The translations under genes were made by a program, and so were the position numbers. This document shows, piece after piece, positions 24,397-32,498 of a stretch of 42,951 nt of DNA. This stretch comes from an uncultured Lachnospiraceae bacterium (GTDB lineage: Bacteria > Bacillota > Clostridia > Lachnospirales > Lachnospiraceae). The DNA is taken from NCBI GenBank assembly GCA_947170415.1, contig CAMVTN010000005.1, positions 1 to 42,951 on the forward strand. The letters run 5' to 3'. The notes under the pieces are model-generated. The model saw nothing but the letters and a program-made list of their open reading frames with translations, ran no database searches and was not told where the DNA came from. Each line of letters begins with the position of its first letter. Positions within the stretch are counted from its first letter, which is position 1.

Positions 24397-24426
24397 TAAC
24401 TATGAATACGGATAAAAAGGAGATGT

Positions 24427-24966
24427 ATGAACTACTGCAATATAAAATACTGTGACATCGCAAACGGAAACGGAGTCAGGACAACGCTGTTCGTGTCAGG
24501 CTGTACACATCATTGTAAAGAGTGCTTTCAGCCCGAGACATGGGACTTTAACTACGGCGAGCCCTTCACAGACAGAGTGGCGGACGAAATAATAGAATCA
24601 TTAAAGCCGGATTACGTTGACGGGCTCACACTTCTCGGGGGAGAACCCTGGGAACCCTCTAATCAGGAGGTACTGTACCCATTTCTCCAGAAGATCAGAA
24701 AAACATATCCGGATAAGACGATCTGGGCATTTTCGGGATATACATGGGAAGAACTCACAGATCCGGAAAACAAAAGATGCCATACAGAGTATACAAATCC
24801 TATGTTATCTCTTGTCGATATACTTGTTGACGGAGAATTCCATATAGAAGAAAAGGATTTAACACTAAGATTTCGGGGAAGTTCAAACCAGAGAATCATC
24901 AATGTGACGGAATCGCTTAATAAAAATGAGGTAGTTTTGTCGGAATTTATGAAAAAAGTGCTGTAA
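24427..24966 (+). CDS. nrdG: Anaerobic ribonucleotide reductase activating protein (radical SAM)
   Basis: A 179-residue radical SAM activase that installs the glycyl radical on NrdD. The iron-sulfur motif CTHHCKEC spans residues 26-33 (CX3CX2C). LLGGEPWEPSNQEVL is the GGEP SAM-binding motif, and LVDGEFHIEEKD is the typical later block. AAAAAGGAGATGT precedes the ATG. It forms an operon with nrdD, interrupted by a palindromic repeat and a hairpin. The length is normal for the family. Confidence 0.95.
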   Translation: MNYCNIKYCDIANGNGVRTTLFVSGCTHHCKECFQPETWDFNYGEPFTDRVADEIIESLKPDYVDGLTLLGGEPWEPSNQEVLYPFLQKIRKTYPDKTIWAFSGYTWEELTDPENKRCHTEYTNPMLSLVDILVDGEFHIEEKDLTLRFRGSSNQRIINVTESLNKNEVVLSEFMKKVL

Positions 24967-25032
24967 AGTCAAGGCATTAGACAATGATATGCTAGAATTG
25001 TGTCTCATTTCAAACTTTTTTGGATTATACTC

Positions 25033-25059
25033 TAAAGTAAATAATTTTTAATCCGATAC
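25033..25059 (+). promoter_or_regulatory. Sigma-D (sigma-28) promoter of the flgM operon
   Basis: TAAA (25033-25036), exactly 15 bases, then TCCGATAC (25052-25059) matches the sigma-D/FliA consensus TAAA-N15-GCCGATAA at 10 of 12 positions. It lies 85 bases before flgM. The 5' UTR contains an inverted repeat TACAGTT / AACTGTA (25081-25087 / 25093-25099). The promoter would put the anti-sigma factor and HAP genes under their own sigma factor, as in Bacillus subtilis. Confidence 0.75.
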
Positions 25060-25144
25060 ATAAGGTGTAAATCAAAAATGTACAGTTATTAAAACTGTAT
25101 ACAATATTCGAGTTTTACAATTTTCAAGAAAGGAGGAGTCTGTT

Positions 25145-25417
25145 ATGCGTGTAGAGGCTTATACTCAGGTACAGCAGGTATACGGCACAAGGAAGACAAC
25201 AAAGACAAGCGGAGCATCAAAAATCAGTTCCGCACGTGACGCGGTTGAGATTTCCGGAATCGGCCAGAATATTCAGGCAGTAAAAAAGGCAGTAAGTGAT
25301 AGCCCGGACATCCGCGAAGAGCTGACAGCTCCGCTGAAATCAAAGATCCAGGATGGTACTTATGATGTTTCAGGCGAGAGCTTTGCAGATAAACTGTTAG
25401 AAAAACTCGGACTGTAA
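25145..25417 (+). CDS. flgM: Anti-sigma-28 factor FlgM
   Basis: A 90-residue protein with a disordered Thr/Ser-rich N-terminus and the conserved sigma-binding C-terminal half: ARDAVEISGIGQNIQAVKKAV, then PDIREE and a final helix FADKLLEKLGL. FlgM holds sigma-D inactive until the hook is finished and FlgM is exported or degraded. AAGGAGGAG is seven bases before the ATG. The sigma-D promoter upstream makes a feedback loop. First gene of the late flagellar operon. Confidence 0.9.
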   Translation: MRVEAYTQVQQVYGTRKTTKTSGASKISSARDAVEISGIGQNIQAVKKAVSDSPDIREELTAPLKSKIQDGTYDVSGESFADKLLEKLGL

Positions 25418-25461
25418 ACCGTATTTTATCCCGGACGCGGGAAGAAAGTGAGGCAGGTTAA

Positions 25462-25980
25462 GTGGCAAGCCTGATGGAAGAACTGATCCAGACTCTCAAG
25501 CTGGAAGAAGGAAAATACACAGAGCTGCTTAGTCTGTCCAAATCAAAAACACCTGTTATTGTAACGGGTAATGTTGCGGAACTTCAAAAAATCACGGATG
25601 AAGAACAGGTTGTTCTGGATCAGGTTGCTCAGCTTGATCATGAGCGACAGACGGTGATGGAAGACATCGCCAATGTACTTAACAGGGATGTTAAGACTTT
25701 GAAGCTTTCCTATCTGATTGAGATGCTTGAGAAAAGACCAAAGGAACGTGAAGAACTTTCACGTGTCCATGACAGGCTCAAAGCTACAATCGGTGAGCTT
25801 ATGGTGGTTAACGACCAGAACCGCGAACTGATTCGACAATCTTTGGACATGATCGATTTTAATCTGGCGCTCCAGCGTGAATTGCGGGATGCACCGGAAA
25901 CAGGAGAATATACACGTAACGCAGCTATTGCGGGAAATGTATTAGGAAGTGCCCAGAGCGGCTTTGACGCCAAGCAGTGA
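25462..25980 (+). CDS. flgN: FlgN-family flagellar export chaperone
   Basis: A 172-residue, almost entirely helical protein: MEELIQTLKLEEGKYTELLSLSKSKTPVIVTGNVAELQKITDEEQ is the FlgN-type N-terminal hairpin, followed by a long coiled-coil region (about residues 70-140) and a flexible tail ending GFDAKQ. FlgN chaperones the hook-associated proteins FlgK and FlgL, which are the next genes. Start is GTG 25462 with AGGCAGG upstream. Sequence identity in this family is low, so the call leans on position and helical pattern. Confidence 0.78.
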   Translation: MASLMEELIQTLKLEEGKYTELLSLSKSKTPVIVTGNVAELQKITDEEQVVLDQVAQLDHERQTVMEDIANVLNRDVKTLKLSYLIEMLEKRPKEREELSRVHDRLKATIGELMVVNDQNRELIRQSLDMIDFNLALQRELRDAPETGEYTRNAAIAGNVLGSAQSGFDAKQ

Positions 25981-26029
25981 GGCGGGCTCCCATATAGCGG
26001 GTCTGCTTCGAAAGGACGAGGTGAACAAG

Positions 26030-27634
26030 ATGCCGCTTATGGGTTCTTTTTATGTAGGTGTATCAGGGCTTCAGACCAGTCAGTATGCTCTGAATACAAC
26101 TGCGCATAATCTTGCAAATCTACACACTACAGGATATACCCGTCAGCAGGTATATCAGGCAAACCGTATTTATAATACGGTTGGCCATTCTTTTAATAAT
26201 GATCTCCAGGTTGGAATGGGCGCTAACTATCAGGATGTCCGTGCGATCAGAGATGCATTTCTTGACAGGCAGTATCGTACAGAGACCGGCCGTTCAGGAT
26301 ATTATTCCACATGTTATGAAGTAATAGAAGAAATAAATGTACACTTTGGTGAAACGGAGGGAGAGCAGTTCCAGAAAGCTTTGCAGGAATTTCAGCAGGC
26401 TTTTCAGAATCTTGCTACAAAACCTTCGGATGCGACCATGCAGGGAAAAGTTGTTACGACAGCCAAGCAGTTTTTAGACAGAGCACAGATGATCTATAAC
26501 GGGCTGGCTGAGTACCAGAATAATCTGAATCAGCAGATAAAAGATCAGGTAGACAAGATCAATAAATATGCAGAACAGATAGCAGATCTTAATGAGAGGA
26601 TCGTAGCGGTCGAAGCCGGAAAGATCGAGGACGCAAACGATCTAAGAGATGCCAGAAATCAGCTCCTTGATGAACTATCTGCTATGGGAAGGATCGAGTA
26701 CGCTGAAGATCTCCATGGAAGAGTTAATGTGCAGTTTGAAGGGGTCGATCTCGTAAAAAACGGAACTGTTAATAAGATGGAAGCCAAGATCCTGGATGAA
26801 GATATAGAAACAGGATTTTACACACCTGTATGGCCGATGTATAAAGATCAGAAAGTTTTTAGTCTTACTCAGCCGATTTCAGCCGATATAGGTAGTGATA
26901 ACGGTTCACTAAAGGCACTGTATTTCTCGCGTGGAACAAAGGTAGCGACCTATAAGGACATGGAAGTGTCCACTGAAACAGACAAAAACGGAAATCTTGT
27001 TACTTTGACTCCGGCGGAGACATTTGATAAGGTTGCCGGATCGTCATTAACAGCCATCATGACAGAATTTGATCACATGATAAATGGAATGGTGTCGATG
27101 ATAAATAATCTGGTGCAGGGATATTCGGCAGATGGTTCGACTGTGATAAATCAGGAGGCAGTAAGCAATCCGGATGATTATCCACCGCTTTTCACGCTTA
27201 TATCTTCAAACGGCGACTATACTACATCAAACCTTACGATAAATCAGGAACTTCTTCTGGAACCCACACATCTGAATAATGGGTTTATGTTGTCAGATCA
27301 GTCAGTTAATCAGGCAGTTGCAGATGCATTGGGACAGATATTTACTGATAAATTCAGTACATTAAATCCCGGAACAGCAACACCGCTGAACTTTGAAGAG
27401 TACTACATAGGAATAGTAAACCAGTATGCAAATATTGGAAATACATATAAAGAGGCATCAGAAGCGCAGGAGGTAGCTGTGCTTTCAGCAGACAACGAAA
27501 GGCAGAAGGTCATGGGTGTATCTGATAGTGAAGAACTTACAAAGATGATCCGTTACCAAAATGCATACAATGCGAGCAGCAGATACATAAATACAGTAAA
27601 TGCAATGCTGGATAATCTCCTGAGCATTATTTGA
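26030..27634 (+). CDS. flgK: Flagellar hook-associated protein 1, first copy
   Basis: About 534 residues. The rod/hook D0 N-terminus is FYVGVSGLQTSQYALNTTAHNLANLHTTGYTRQQV. The C-terminal D0 helix is LTKMIRYQNAYNASSRYINTVNAMLDNLLSII, with the amphipathic coiled-coil that docks on the hook. FlgK forms the first hook-filament junction ring. ATG 26030 is chosen because the D0 domain starts there and GAGGTG lies upstream; in-frame codons from 25949 run through the flgN 3' end and are not conserved. A longer, divergent FlgK homologue is the next gene. Confidence 0.9.
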   Translation: MPLMGSFYVGVSGLQTSQYALNTTAHNLANLHTTGYTRQQVYQANRIYNTVGHSFNNDLQVGMGANYQDVRAIRDAFLDRQYRTETGRSGYYSTCYEVIEEINVHFGETEGEQFQKALQEFQQAFQNLATKPSDATMQGKVVTTAKQFLDRAQMIYNGLAEYQNNLNQQIKDQVDKINKYAEQIADLNERIVAVEAGKIEDANDLRDARNQLLDELSAMGRIEYAEDLHGRVNVQFEGVDLVKNGTVNKMEAKILDEDIETGFYTPVWPMYKDQKVFSLTQPISADIGSDNGSLKALYFSRGTKVATYKDMEVSTETDKNGNLVTLTPAETFDKVAGSSLTAIMTEFDHMINGMVSMINNLVQGYSADGSTVINQEAVSNPDDYPPLFTLISSNGDYTTSNLTINQELLLEPTHLNNGFMLSDQSVNQAVADALGQIFTDKFSTLNPGTATPLNFEEYYIGIVNQYANIGNTYKEASEAQEVAVLSADNERQKVMGVSDSEELTKMIRYQNAYNASSRYINTVNAMLDNLLSII

Positions 27635-27653
27635 GTTTTTGGAGGGGTATTAT

Positions 27654-29678
27654 ATGACATCACAGTTTTTTGGTCTGATGATCGGTTATTCAGGTCTGAC
27701 CGCATATCAAACAGCAAATAACACCGTTGCTAATAATGCGGCAAATGTTCAGACAGAAGGATATTCAAAGCAGGTGGTGGAGCAGAAGGCATCAAATGCT
27801 CTTCGGACTTATACCACATACGGAATGGCAGGTTCCGGTGTAACCGTAACCGCCATAAAGCAGCTCAGAAATGAATATTACGATATAAAGTTCAGAGCAA
27901 ATGAGGCAGATGTAGGCAGATATGAAGCTCAGAAAACCTATATGTCTGAAATAGAAAAGTACTTTAAGGACGATGTAACGATAAAGGGTTTTACAAAGAT
28001 ATATACAGAGGAGTTTTATGCAGGACTTGAGGATCTCGCAAAGAATCCGGGAACAACCTCTACCCGTTCATCATTTCTAGGTAAGGCACAGACTCTGGCA
28101 GAGTATTTTAGAACTATGTCGGACAATCTCACTAAAGAGCAGGAAATCCTGAATAGTGAGATAAAGTCGCAGGTGGATCAGCTGAATGAATACGCAGCAC
28201 AGATAGCTTCTCTTAATAAGCAGATAAATATTATCGAGCTACAGGGACAGTGTGTTGCAAATGAACTCAGAGATCAGAGAAATCTGATAGTTGATAAGTT
28301 ATCAAAGATCGTTGACGTAGAAGTGACCGAGACAGAAATCTATAACGCCGGCGATCCGGATCATCCGACGGGAGCGCACAGGTATCAGGTAAAGATAAGT
28401 AATGGCTGCAGTCTTGTAGATGGCTATGAATACAATACACTTGAAACAAGAGCAAGAGATACTGATGAAAAATATCATCAGACCGATGCAGATGGACTTT
28501 ATGATCTTTACTGGTCATCTACAGGAAATGAATTTTCTGTTCTTGCAGATAATCTTTCCGGAAGCCTGAAAGCGCTTTTTGAACTTCGAGATGGTGATAA
28601 CGGAGAGGCACTTACAGGTTCATACGTTGGATTTACCCAGACAAGAGACGCCCGCGACAGAGAAGGAAATGTGCTAACGGGAGTAACTGCAACGGATGTA
28701 ACGATGACCGTAAAGGTTGAAGCTGGCGAGACTCTTGAATCACTTATTTCCAAACTGAACATTGCAGATAAAGGTTCTATCCGTATCAGCGGAACGATGT
28801 ACAAATATGACGGATGGACAGTTGAATTTACACCGGGAAGCACGACAGCCACATTTACCTTTGGTGATGTGACATATAAAAATAAAGCGGGCGATGACGT
28901 TCATGGTCTTATGTATAATGTGACCGCAGGAAAATCTTGTGAAGTCGGAAATGGTGTGGAATATCAGGGAATCCCTTATTATCAGGCTCAGATGAATCAG
29001 TGGGTGCGCCAGTTTGCGTACCGCTTTAATTACACAGAGGAGCATGGAAGCTTAAATAATCTGGTGAATGAAAGTGCTGAAAATCTTTACGGCGATGAGA
29101 TGAACATCTCATTCTGGCAGTGGAGAAGTGTTACAGATGGTTCTCTCAATGATCTTGGTGAGTACTATACCGCAGCTGCAGGGGATACATCAAATACAGC
29201 TATAACACAGGCAGGATCCGGAACTCTTGCAGATGAACTGAATCTTGAGTCGCTTTATTACGATCTGCAGGCCTCAAATGTCTATGTAAATAAGGATATC
29301 ATAGACGACCCGGCTCGTATGAGTACTACAACAAAGAATGGTGATATTAATGTTTCTGCCGATAATGTAGTTAAGGAACTTATAGAGCTTAAGGATAATA
29401 AGTCAAAGATGGTTTACAGAGGATGTACATCTACTGAGTTCCTGTCACTTATACTTACTGATATCTCGCTCAATTCGTCAAGTGCAAAGAATTTCACGGC
29501 GAATGCGACGAATATCAAGAATGCGATCTCAAATCAGAGAGAAGCTGTATCCGGAGTTGATAACGATGAAGAAGCACTGGACCTCGTTAAATTCCAGAAC
29601 GCTTATAATCTCAATGCAAAGATAATCCAGACAATGACAGAAATCTACGATCGTCTGATACTGGAGACCGGTGTGTAA
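27654..29678 (+). CDS. flgK: Flagellar hook-associated protein 1, second, larger copy
   Basis: About 674 residues. It opens FFGLMIGYSGLTAYQTANNTVANNAANVQTEGYSKQVV, the FlgK D0 pattern, and closes ALDLVKFQNAYNLNAKIIQTMTEIYDRLI. Between these it has the FlgK D1 helices (DQLNEYAAQIASLNKQI) plus a larger central beta-rich region than the first copy (about residues 310-440). GGAGGGG lies before ATG 27654. Both copies keep full D0 ends, so both should be exportable and able to assemble. It may be a second junction protein or a specialised ring; the split of roles is unknown. Confidence 0.85.
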   Translation: MTSQFFGLMIGYSGLTAYQTANNTVANNAANVQTEGYSKQVVEQKASNALRTYTTYGMAGSGVTVTAIKQLRNEYYDIKFRANEADVGRYEAQKTYMSEIEKYFKDDVTIKGFTKIYTEEFYAGLEDLAKNPGTTSTRSSFLGKAQTLAEYFRTMSDNLTKEQEILNSEIKSQVDQLNEYAAQIASLNKQINIIELQGQCVANELRDQRNLIVDKLSKIVDVEVTETEIYNAGDPDHPTGAHRYQVKISNGCSLVDGYEYNTLETRARDTDEKYHQTDADGLYDLYWSSTGNEFSVLADNLSGSLKALFELRDGDNGEALTGSYVGFTQTRDARDREGNVLTGVTATDVTMTVKVEAGETLESLISKLNIADKGSIRISGTMYKYDGWTVEFTPGSTTATFTFGDVTYKNKAGDDVHGLMYNVTAGKSCEVGNGVEYQGIPYYQAQMNQWVRQFAYRFNYTEEHGSLNNLVNESAENLYGDEMNISFWQWRSVTDGSLNDLGEYYTAAAGDTSNTAITQAGSGTLADELNLESLYYDLQASNVYVNKDIIDDPARMSTTTKNGDINVSADNVVKELIELKDNKSKMVYRGCTSTEFLSLILTDISLNSSSAKNFTANATNIKNAISNQREAVSGVDNDEEALDLVKFQNAYNLNAKIIQTMTEIYDRLILETGV

Positions 29679-29699
29679 AGTGTATAAAGGAGTACGCTT

Positions 29700-31325
29700 A
29701 TGAGAATTACCAATAAGATGATAAACAACAATTCCTTATTCAATATCAATAACAATAAGGAAGTAATGGATGCCCTTAATACACAGATGGCTACCCAAAA
29801 AAAGATCAACGATCCGTCGGATGACCCTATAATCGCCATCCGTTCGCTGCGTTTCAGAGGGTCTCTCGCTTCCATCACTCAGTATCTGGCTAGAAATGTG
29901 TCTGATGCGAAGAGCTGGACTGATAGTACGCAGACTGCGCTGGATTCTGCAGAAGAGATCATGCGAGACCTTAAAAAGCAGTATGACGCTGCAACAAACA
30001 GTACGAACACCAATAGCGACAAAAGAAGCTATCTTGAAAAACTGAAGGCTGATGCAATAGAGTATTTTGCAATAGGAAATTCGACCAATGAGGATCGATA
30101 TATTTTCACAGGATATCGTACATCTGACAGTCTGACTTTCACAGATAATAATATTGACGAAAGAATGGTTTCAGCAGTGGATCCGGAGCATCCTTTCAAG
30201 TACAAGGGAATTGCAGAACATTTCACGATCGATAATGTTGAGAGTTATACCTATACTTCTTATCAGAAAGGAACAACGTATTCCTCGGGAATCACGGATG
30301 GAGATATTATCGGAGTTTCTCCCACGGCAACCAGTACTGCGGATGAGACACAGGTAAAGGCGTATTCGGAATACCGGTTGAGATTATCCTACGATAATAT
30401 CGATGCTGTAACGACCGGTACGTACAAGTATAATTATCCGGATGGCGCAGAGGATAATATCAGTTCTTATACACTGACATTAAAGAATTATAATTCTTCT
30501 ACAAATACATATTCAGCTGCAGGAACAATGACTGTTACTGCTATAAAGGACGATTCTGAGGCCGTATTTACCGGTGATACAGACACAACAGTATATCTCA
30601 ATACTGTCACAGGAAATCTGATCTTTACCGCGCAGACCCAGATGCAGCTGGCGCAGGTCGATGATATTGAGTTTGCATACGACAAAAGTAACTGGGATGA
30701 GGGAGATGTGAAGCCGGAGCACTATTTCTGCTGTACAGAGGTAGGTGATAAAAACAATACACCTATACTCTATAATGATTATCTTCAGGAGATGAATTAT
30801 TCCGTAGGAAGCAGTCAGTCAGTAAAAGTCAACACAAATGCCAAAAATGCTTTTGATATTAACGTGTTAAGAGATCTTGATGAGCTGGAAGATGCTTTGG
30901 ATGCTGTTGACAAGGCAGAGGCCAAGGTTGAAAAACTGAAAAAGATGCAGGAAGATGTGGAGACATACGCTACTGATGATGAACAGGAGCAGATAAGGAT
31001 ACTTCTCGGAGCTGCGGAAAAGGAACTGGATTATGCAACTCAGAAGGTAAATACCATGTTCAGTAATGGTATTTCCAAGGCAGATAAGTATTATGACGAG
31101 GTTAACCTTGCCGGAACAAACTGCGGAACGACGGTTCACAGACTTGAAGTTATAGAGAATCGTCTTACGGAGAATCAGACCACGGTAAAAGCTCAGGCAT
31201 CAGAAAACGAGAATGTGGATCTTTCAACGCTTTCCGTAGAAGTATCACAGGCAAATCTGTATTACAATGCAGCGCTGATGGTTACCGGACGTATCTCGCA
31301 GCAGTCGCTGGTGGACTATATCTGA
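29700..31325 (+). CDS. flgL: Flagellar hook-associated protein 3, enlarged
   Basis: A 541-residue protein. The N-terminal D0/D1 flagellin-like part is MRITNKMINNNSLFNINNN with QMATQKKINDPSDDPIIAIRSLRFR. The C-terminal LSVEVSQANLYYNAALMVTGRISQQSLVDYI is the FlgL terminus. Classical FlgL is about 300 residues; here a long variable centre is present, including a highly charged helical section rich in Glu/Lys (about residues 394-450) that probably forms a coiled coil. AAAGGAG is seven bases before the ATG. A GC-rich hairpin follows the stop. Confidence 0.87.
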   Translation: MRITNKMINNNSLFNINNNKEVMDALNTQMATQKKINDPSDDPIIAIRSLRFRGSLASITQYLARNVSDAKSWTDSTQTALDSAEEIMRDLKKQYDAATNSTNTNSDKRSYLEKLKADAIEYFAIGNSTNEDRYIFTGYRTSDSLTFTDNNIDERMVSAVDPEHPFKYKGIAEHFTIDNVESYTYTSYQKGTTYSSGITDGDIIGVSPTATSTADETQVKAYSEYRLRLSYDNIDAVTTGTYKYNYPDGAEDNISSYTLTLKNYNSSTNTYSAAGTMTVTAIKDDSEAVFTGDTDTTVYLNTVTGNLIFTAQTQMQLAQVDDIEFAYDKSNWDEGDVKPEHYFCCTEVGDKNNTPILYNDYLQEMNYSVGSSQSVKVNTNAKNAFDINVLRDLDELEDALDAVDKAEAKVEKLKKMQEDVETYATDDEQEQIRILLGAAEKELDYATQKVNTMFSNGISKADKYYDEVNLAGTNCGTTVHRLEVIENRLTENQTTVKAQASENENVDLSTLSVEVSQANLYYNAALMVTGRISQQSLVDYI

Positions 31326-31340
31326 TAAAAATCTATATGT

Positions 31341-31368
31341 CCGGAGGCCGGTAAAAAACGGCCTCCGG
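31341..31368 (+). terminator. Terminator-like hairpin after flgL
   Basis: CCGGAGGCCG (31341-31350) pairs perfectly with CGGCCTCCGG (31359-31368) across an 8-base A-rich loop, 15 bases after the flgL stop. The following U-run is poor (TGTTG), so termination may be partial. Confidence 0.55.
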
Positions 31369-31442
31369 TGTTGTAATGAACAAAAAAATGTAGGAAAAAA
31401 CAGTCAGGTACTTGTTTTCAAACAATCTTTTGTACATACGTC

Positions 31443-31451
31443 TGTTATACT
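31443..31451 (+). promoter_or_regulatory. Possible extended -10 promoter before fliW
   Basis: TG-T-TATACT (31443-31451) is an extended -10 about 90 bases before fliW. No -35 match is visible at the right distance, but a short inverted repeat TTGTTT-TC-AAACAA (31412-31425) sits where an operator could be. With the hairpin upstream, this suggests fliW-csrA can be transcribed separately from flgM-flgL. Confidence 0.4.
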
Positions 31452-31539
31452 AATACGTAAGGAAACAGATTGGAGGAAAGGACAGACTGTTTTTGGGGGA
31501 TGTGTAAAAGGGGCTGCTATGCTCCGGAATGGAGAAAGT

Positions 31540-32016
31540 ATGGAAGTAACAACCAGATTATTTGGCAAGATCGACCTTGACGATGAGAAGATTATCGAGT
31601 TTCCCGGTGGGATTGTCGGTTTTCCGGACATGAAGCGCTTTGCTCTGCTTCATGATTCGGAGAAATCAGATGGATCCGGCCTCGGATTCCTGCAGTCACT
31701 GGATGAGCCTGCGTTTGATATGCCGGTAATGAATCCGCTCATTGTAAAGCCTGATTATAATCCGGTGATAGAAGACGATCTGCTGACTCCTCTTGGTGAG
31801 CTGACATCAACAGATACAGTGCTGCTGGTGACTGTTACCGTACCGCATGATCTGAAAAAGATGACAGTGAATCTGATGGCACCGATAATCATCAACGCTG
31901 CAACCAAAAAGGGCGCACAGTTGATCCTCAATGACAACTCGTGTGAGATCCGTTTCCCAATCTATGACATCCTGGCAAAAGCCAAAGAAGAAGCAGACGG
32001 AAAGGCGGTGCAGTGA
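31540..32016 (+). CDS. fliW: Flagellar assembly factor FliW
   Basis: About 158 residues: EVTTRLFGKIDLDDEKIIEFPGGIVGFPDMKRFALL is the family signature, with LGFLQSLDEPAFDMPVMNP and VTVPHDLKKMTVNLMAPIIINAATKKGAQLIL later. FliW binds cytosolic flagellin and also CsrA. When flagellin is exported, FliW binds CsrA and relieves translational repression of flagellin. ATG 31540 is preferred, with GGAG five bases upstream, over ATG 31519. The stop overlaps the csrA ATG (TGATG), so the antagonist and its target are translationally coupled. Confidence 0.93.
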   Translation: MEVTTRLFGKIDLDDEKIIEFPGGIVGFPDMKRFALLHDSEKSDGSGLGFLQSLDEPAFDMPVMNPLIVKPDYNPVIEDDLLTPLGELTSTDTVLLVTVTVPHDLKKMTVNLMAPIIINAATKKGAQLILNDNSCEIRFPIYDILAKAKEEADGKAVQ

Positions 32017-32231
32017 TGCTTACTTTGTCCAGAAAAAAAGGAGAATCCCTGGTAGTTAATAATAATATTGAGATTACCGTGCTGGATATCCGTGGGGATC
32101 AGATCAAGATTGGAATTTCAGCACCAAAGGAAGTACCTATCTATCGAAAAGAGATCTATCTTGAGATACAGAAGGCAAACAGCGCTTCCGTATCAGCTGA
32201 ACAGGTAGATGAACTTAAAAAACTTTTCTGA
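32016..32231 (+). CDS. csrA: Carbon storage/translation regulator CsrA
   Basis: A 71-residue RNA-binding homodimer: MLTLSRKKGESLVVNNNIEITVLDIRGDQIKIGISAPKEVPIYRKEIYLEI covers the whole CsrA fold, including the GISAPKEVPIYRKE RNA-contact strand. It binds GGA motifs near ribosome sites; in Bacillus it represses hag translation. ATG 32016 is preferred over GTG 32013. GGA-containing sites occur in the downstream flaG leader. The flagellin gene expected right after csrA is absent. Confidence 0.95.
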   Translation: MLTLSRKKGESLVVNNNIEITVLDIRGDQIKIGISAPKEVPIYRKEIYLEIQKANSASVSAEQVDELKKLF

Positions 32232-32290
32232 AATTTTTGTAAAGTTTCTATAAAGAAACGTGCTGTTTATCAAAATAATACGTATTTCTC

Positions 32291-32318
32291 TAATGGTTAG
32301 GCGATTTTTGACCGATAA
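32291..32318 (+). promoter_or_regulatory. Sigma-D-like promoter in the csrA-flaG gap
   Basis: ACCGATAA (32311-32318) matches 7/8 of the sigma-D -10 GCCGATAA; TAAT (32291-32294) matches 3/4 of the -35, with spacer 16 instead of 15. This is where the hag promoter lies in Bacillus-type operons. Confidence 0.5.
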
Positions 32319-32342
32319 AAGCCATAGAGAGATATGCTGGCA

Positions 32343-32376
32343 GGATGCCGGGAGAGCTCTCCCGACATCCTTTTTT
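32343..32376 (+). terminator. Intrinsic terminator between csrA and flaG
   Basis: GGATGCCGGGAGAG (32343-32356) pairs with CTCTCCCGACATCC (32357-32370) with one internal mismatch, followed by TTTTTT. It lies only about 20-25 bases downstream of the predicted sigma-D transcript start, so it ends the csrA transcript, attenuates flaG, or is the remnant 3' end of a lost gene. A smaller GTTTC-TATAAA-GAAAC hairpin is at about 32245-32260. Confidence 0.75.
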
Positions 32377-32422
32377 GATTTAAGATCCGTTGGGACGGTC
32401 TCTAGATCAAAAGTTGGGAAAT

Positions 32423-32494
32423 CTCTGTTATGGAGAGCAACGCATGGAGGCGGCTCTTTTAGGTTTTATTGTAGTTTTTTACACATGGAGGTGG
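32423..32494 (+). promoter_or_regulatory. Possible CsrA-binding GGA sites in the flaG leader
   Basis: Three ATGGAG motifs lie before flaG. ATGGAGAG at 32430-32437 has its GGA at the 3' side of a small hairpin (CTCT / AGAG). CATGGAGG is at 32443-32450. ACATGGAGGT at 32483-32492 overlaps the flaG Shine-Dalgarno (GGAGGTGG). The last fits the CsrA consensus core ACARGGAUGU in 8 of 10 positions. CsrA binding here is inferred. Confidence 0.4.
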
Positions 32495-32498
32495 AACA

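Noticed and set aside
25080-25110. Sigma-A promoter directly in front of flgM
   Set aside because: GTATACAAT-like sequence is present but no -35 at proper distance; the sigma-D promoter upstream explains the operon better.
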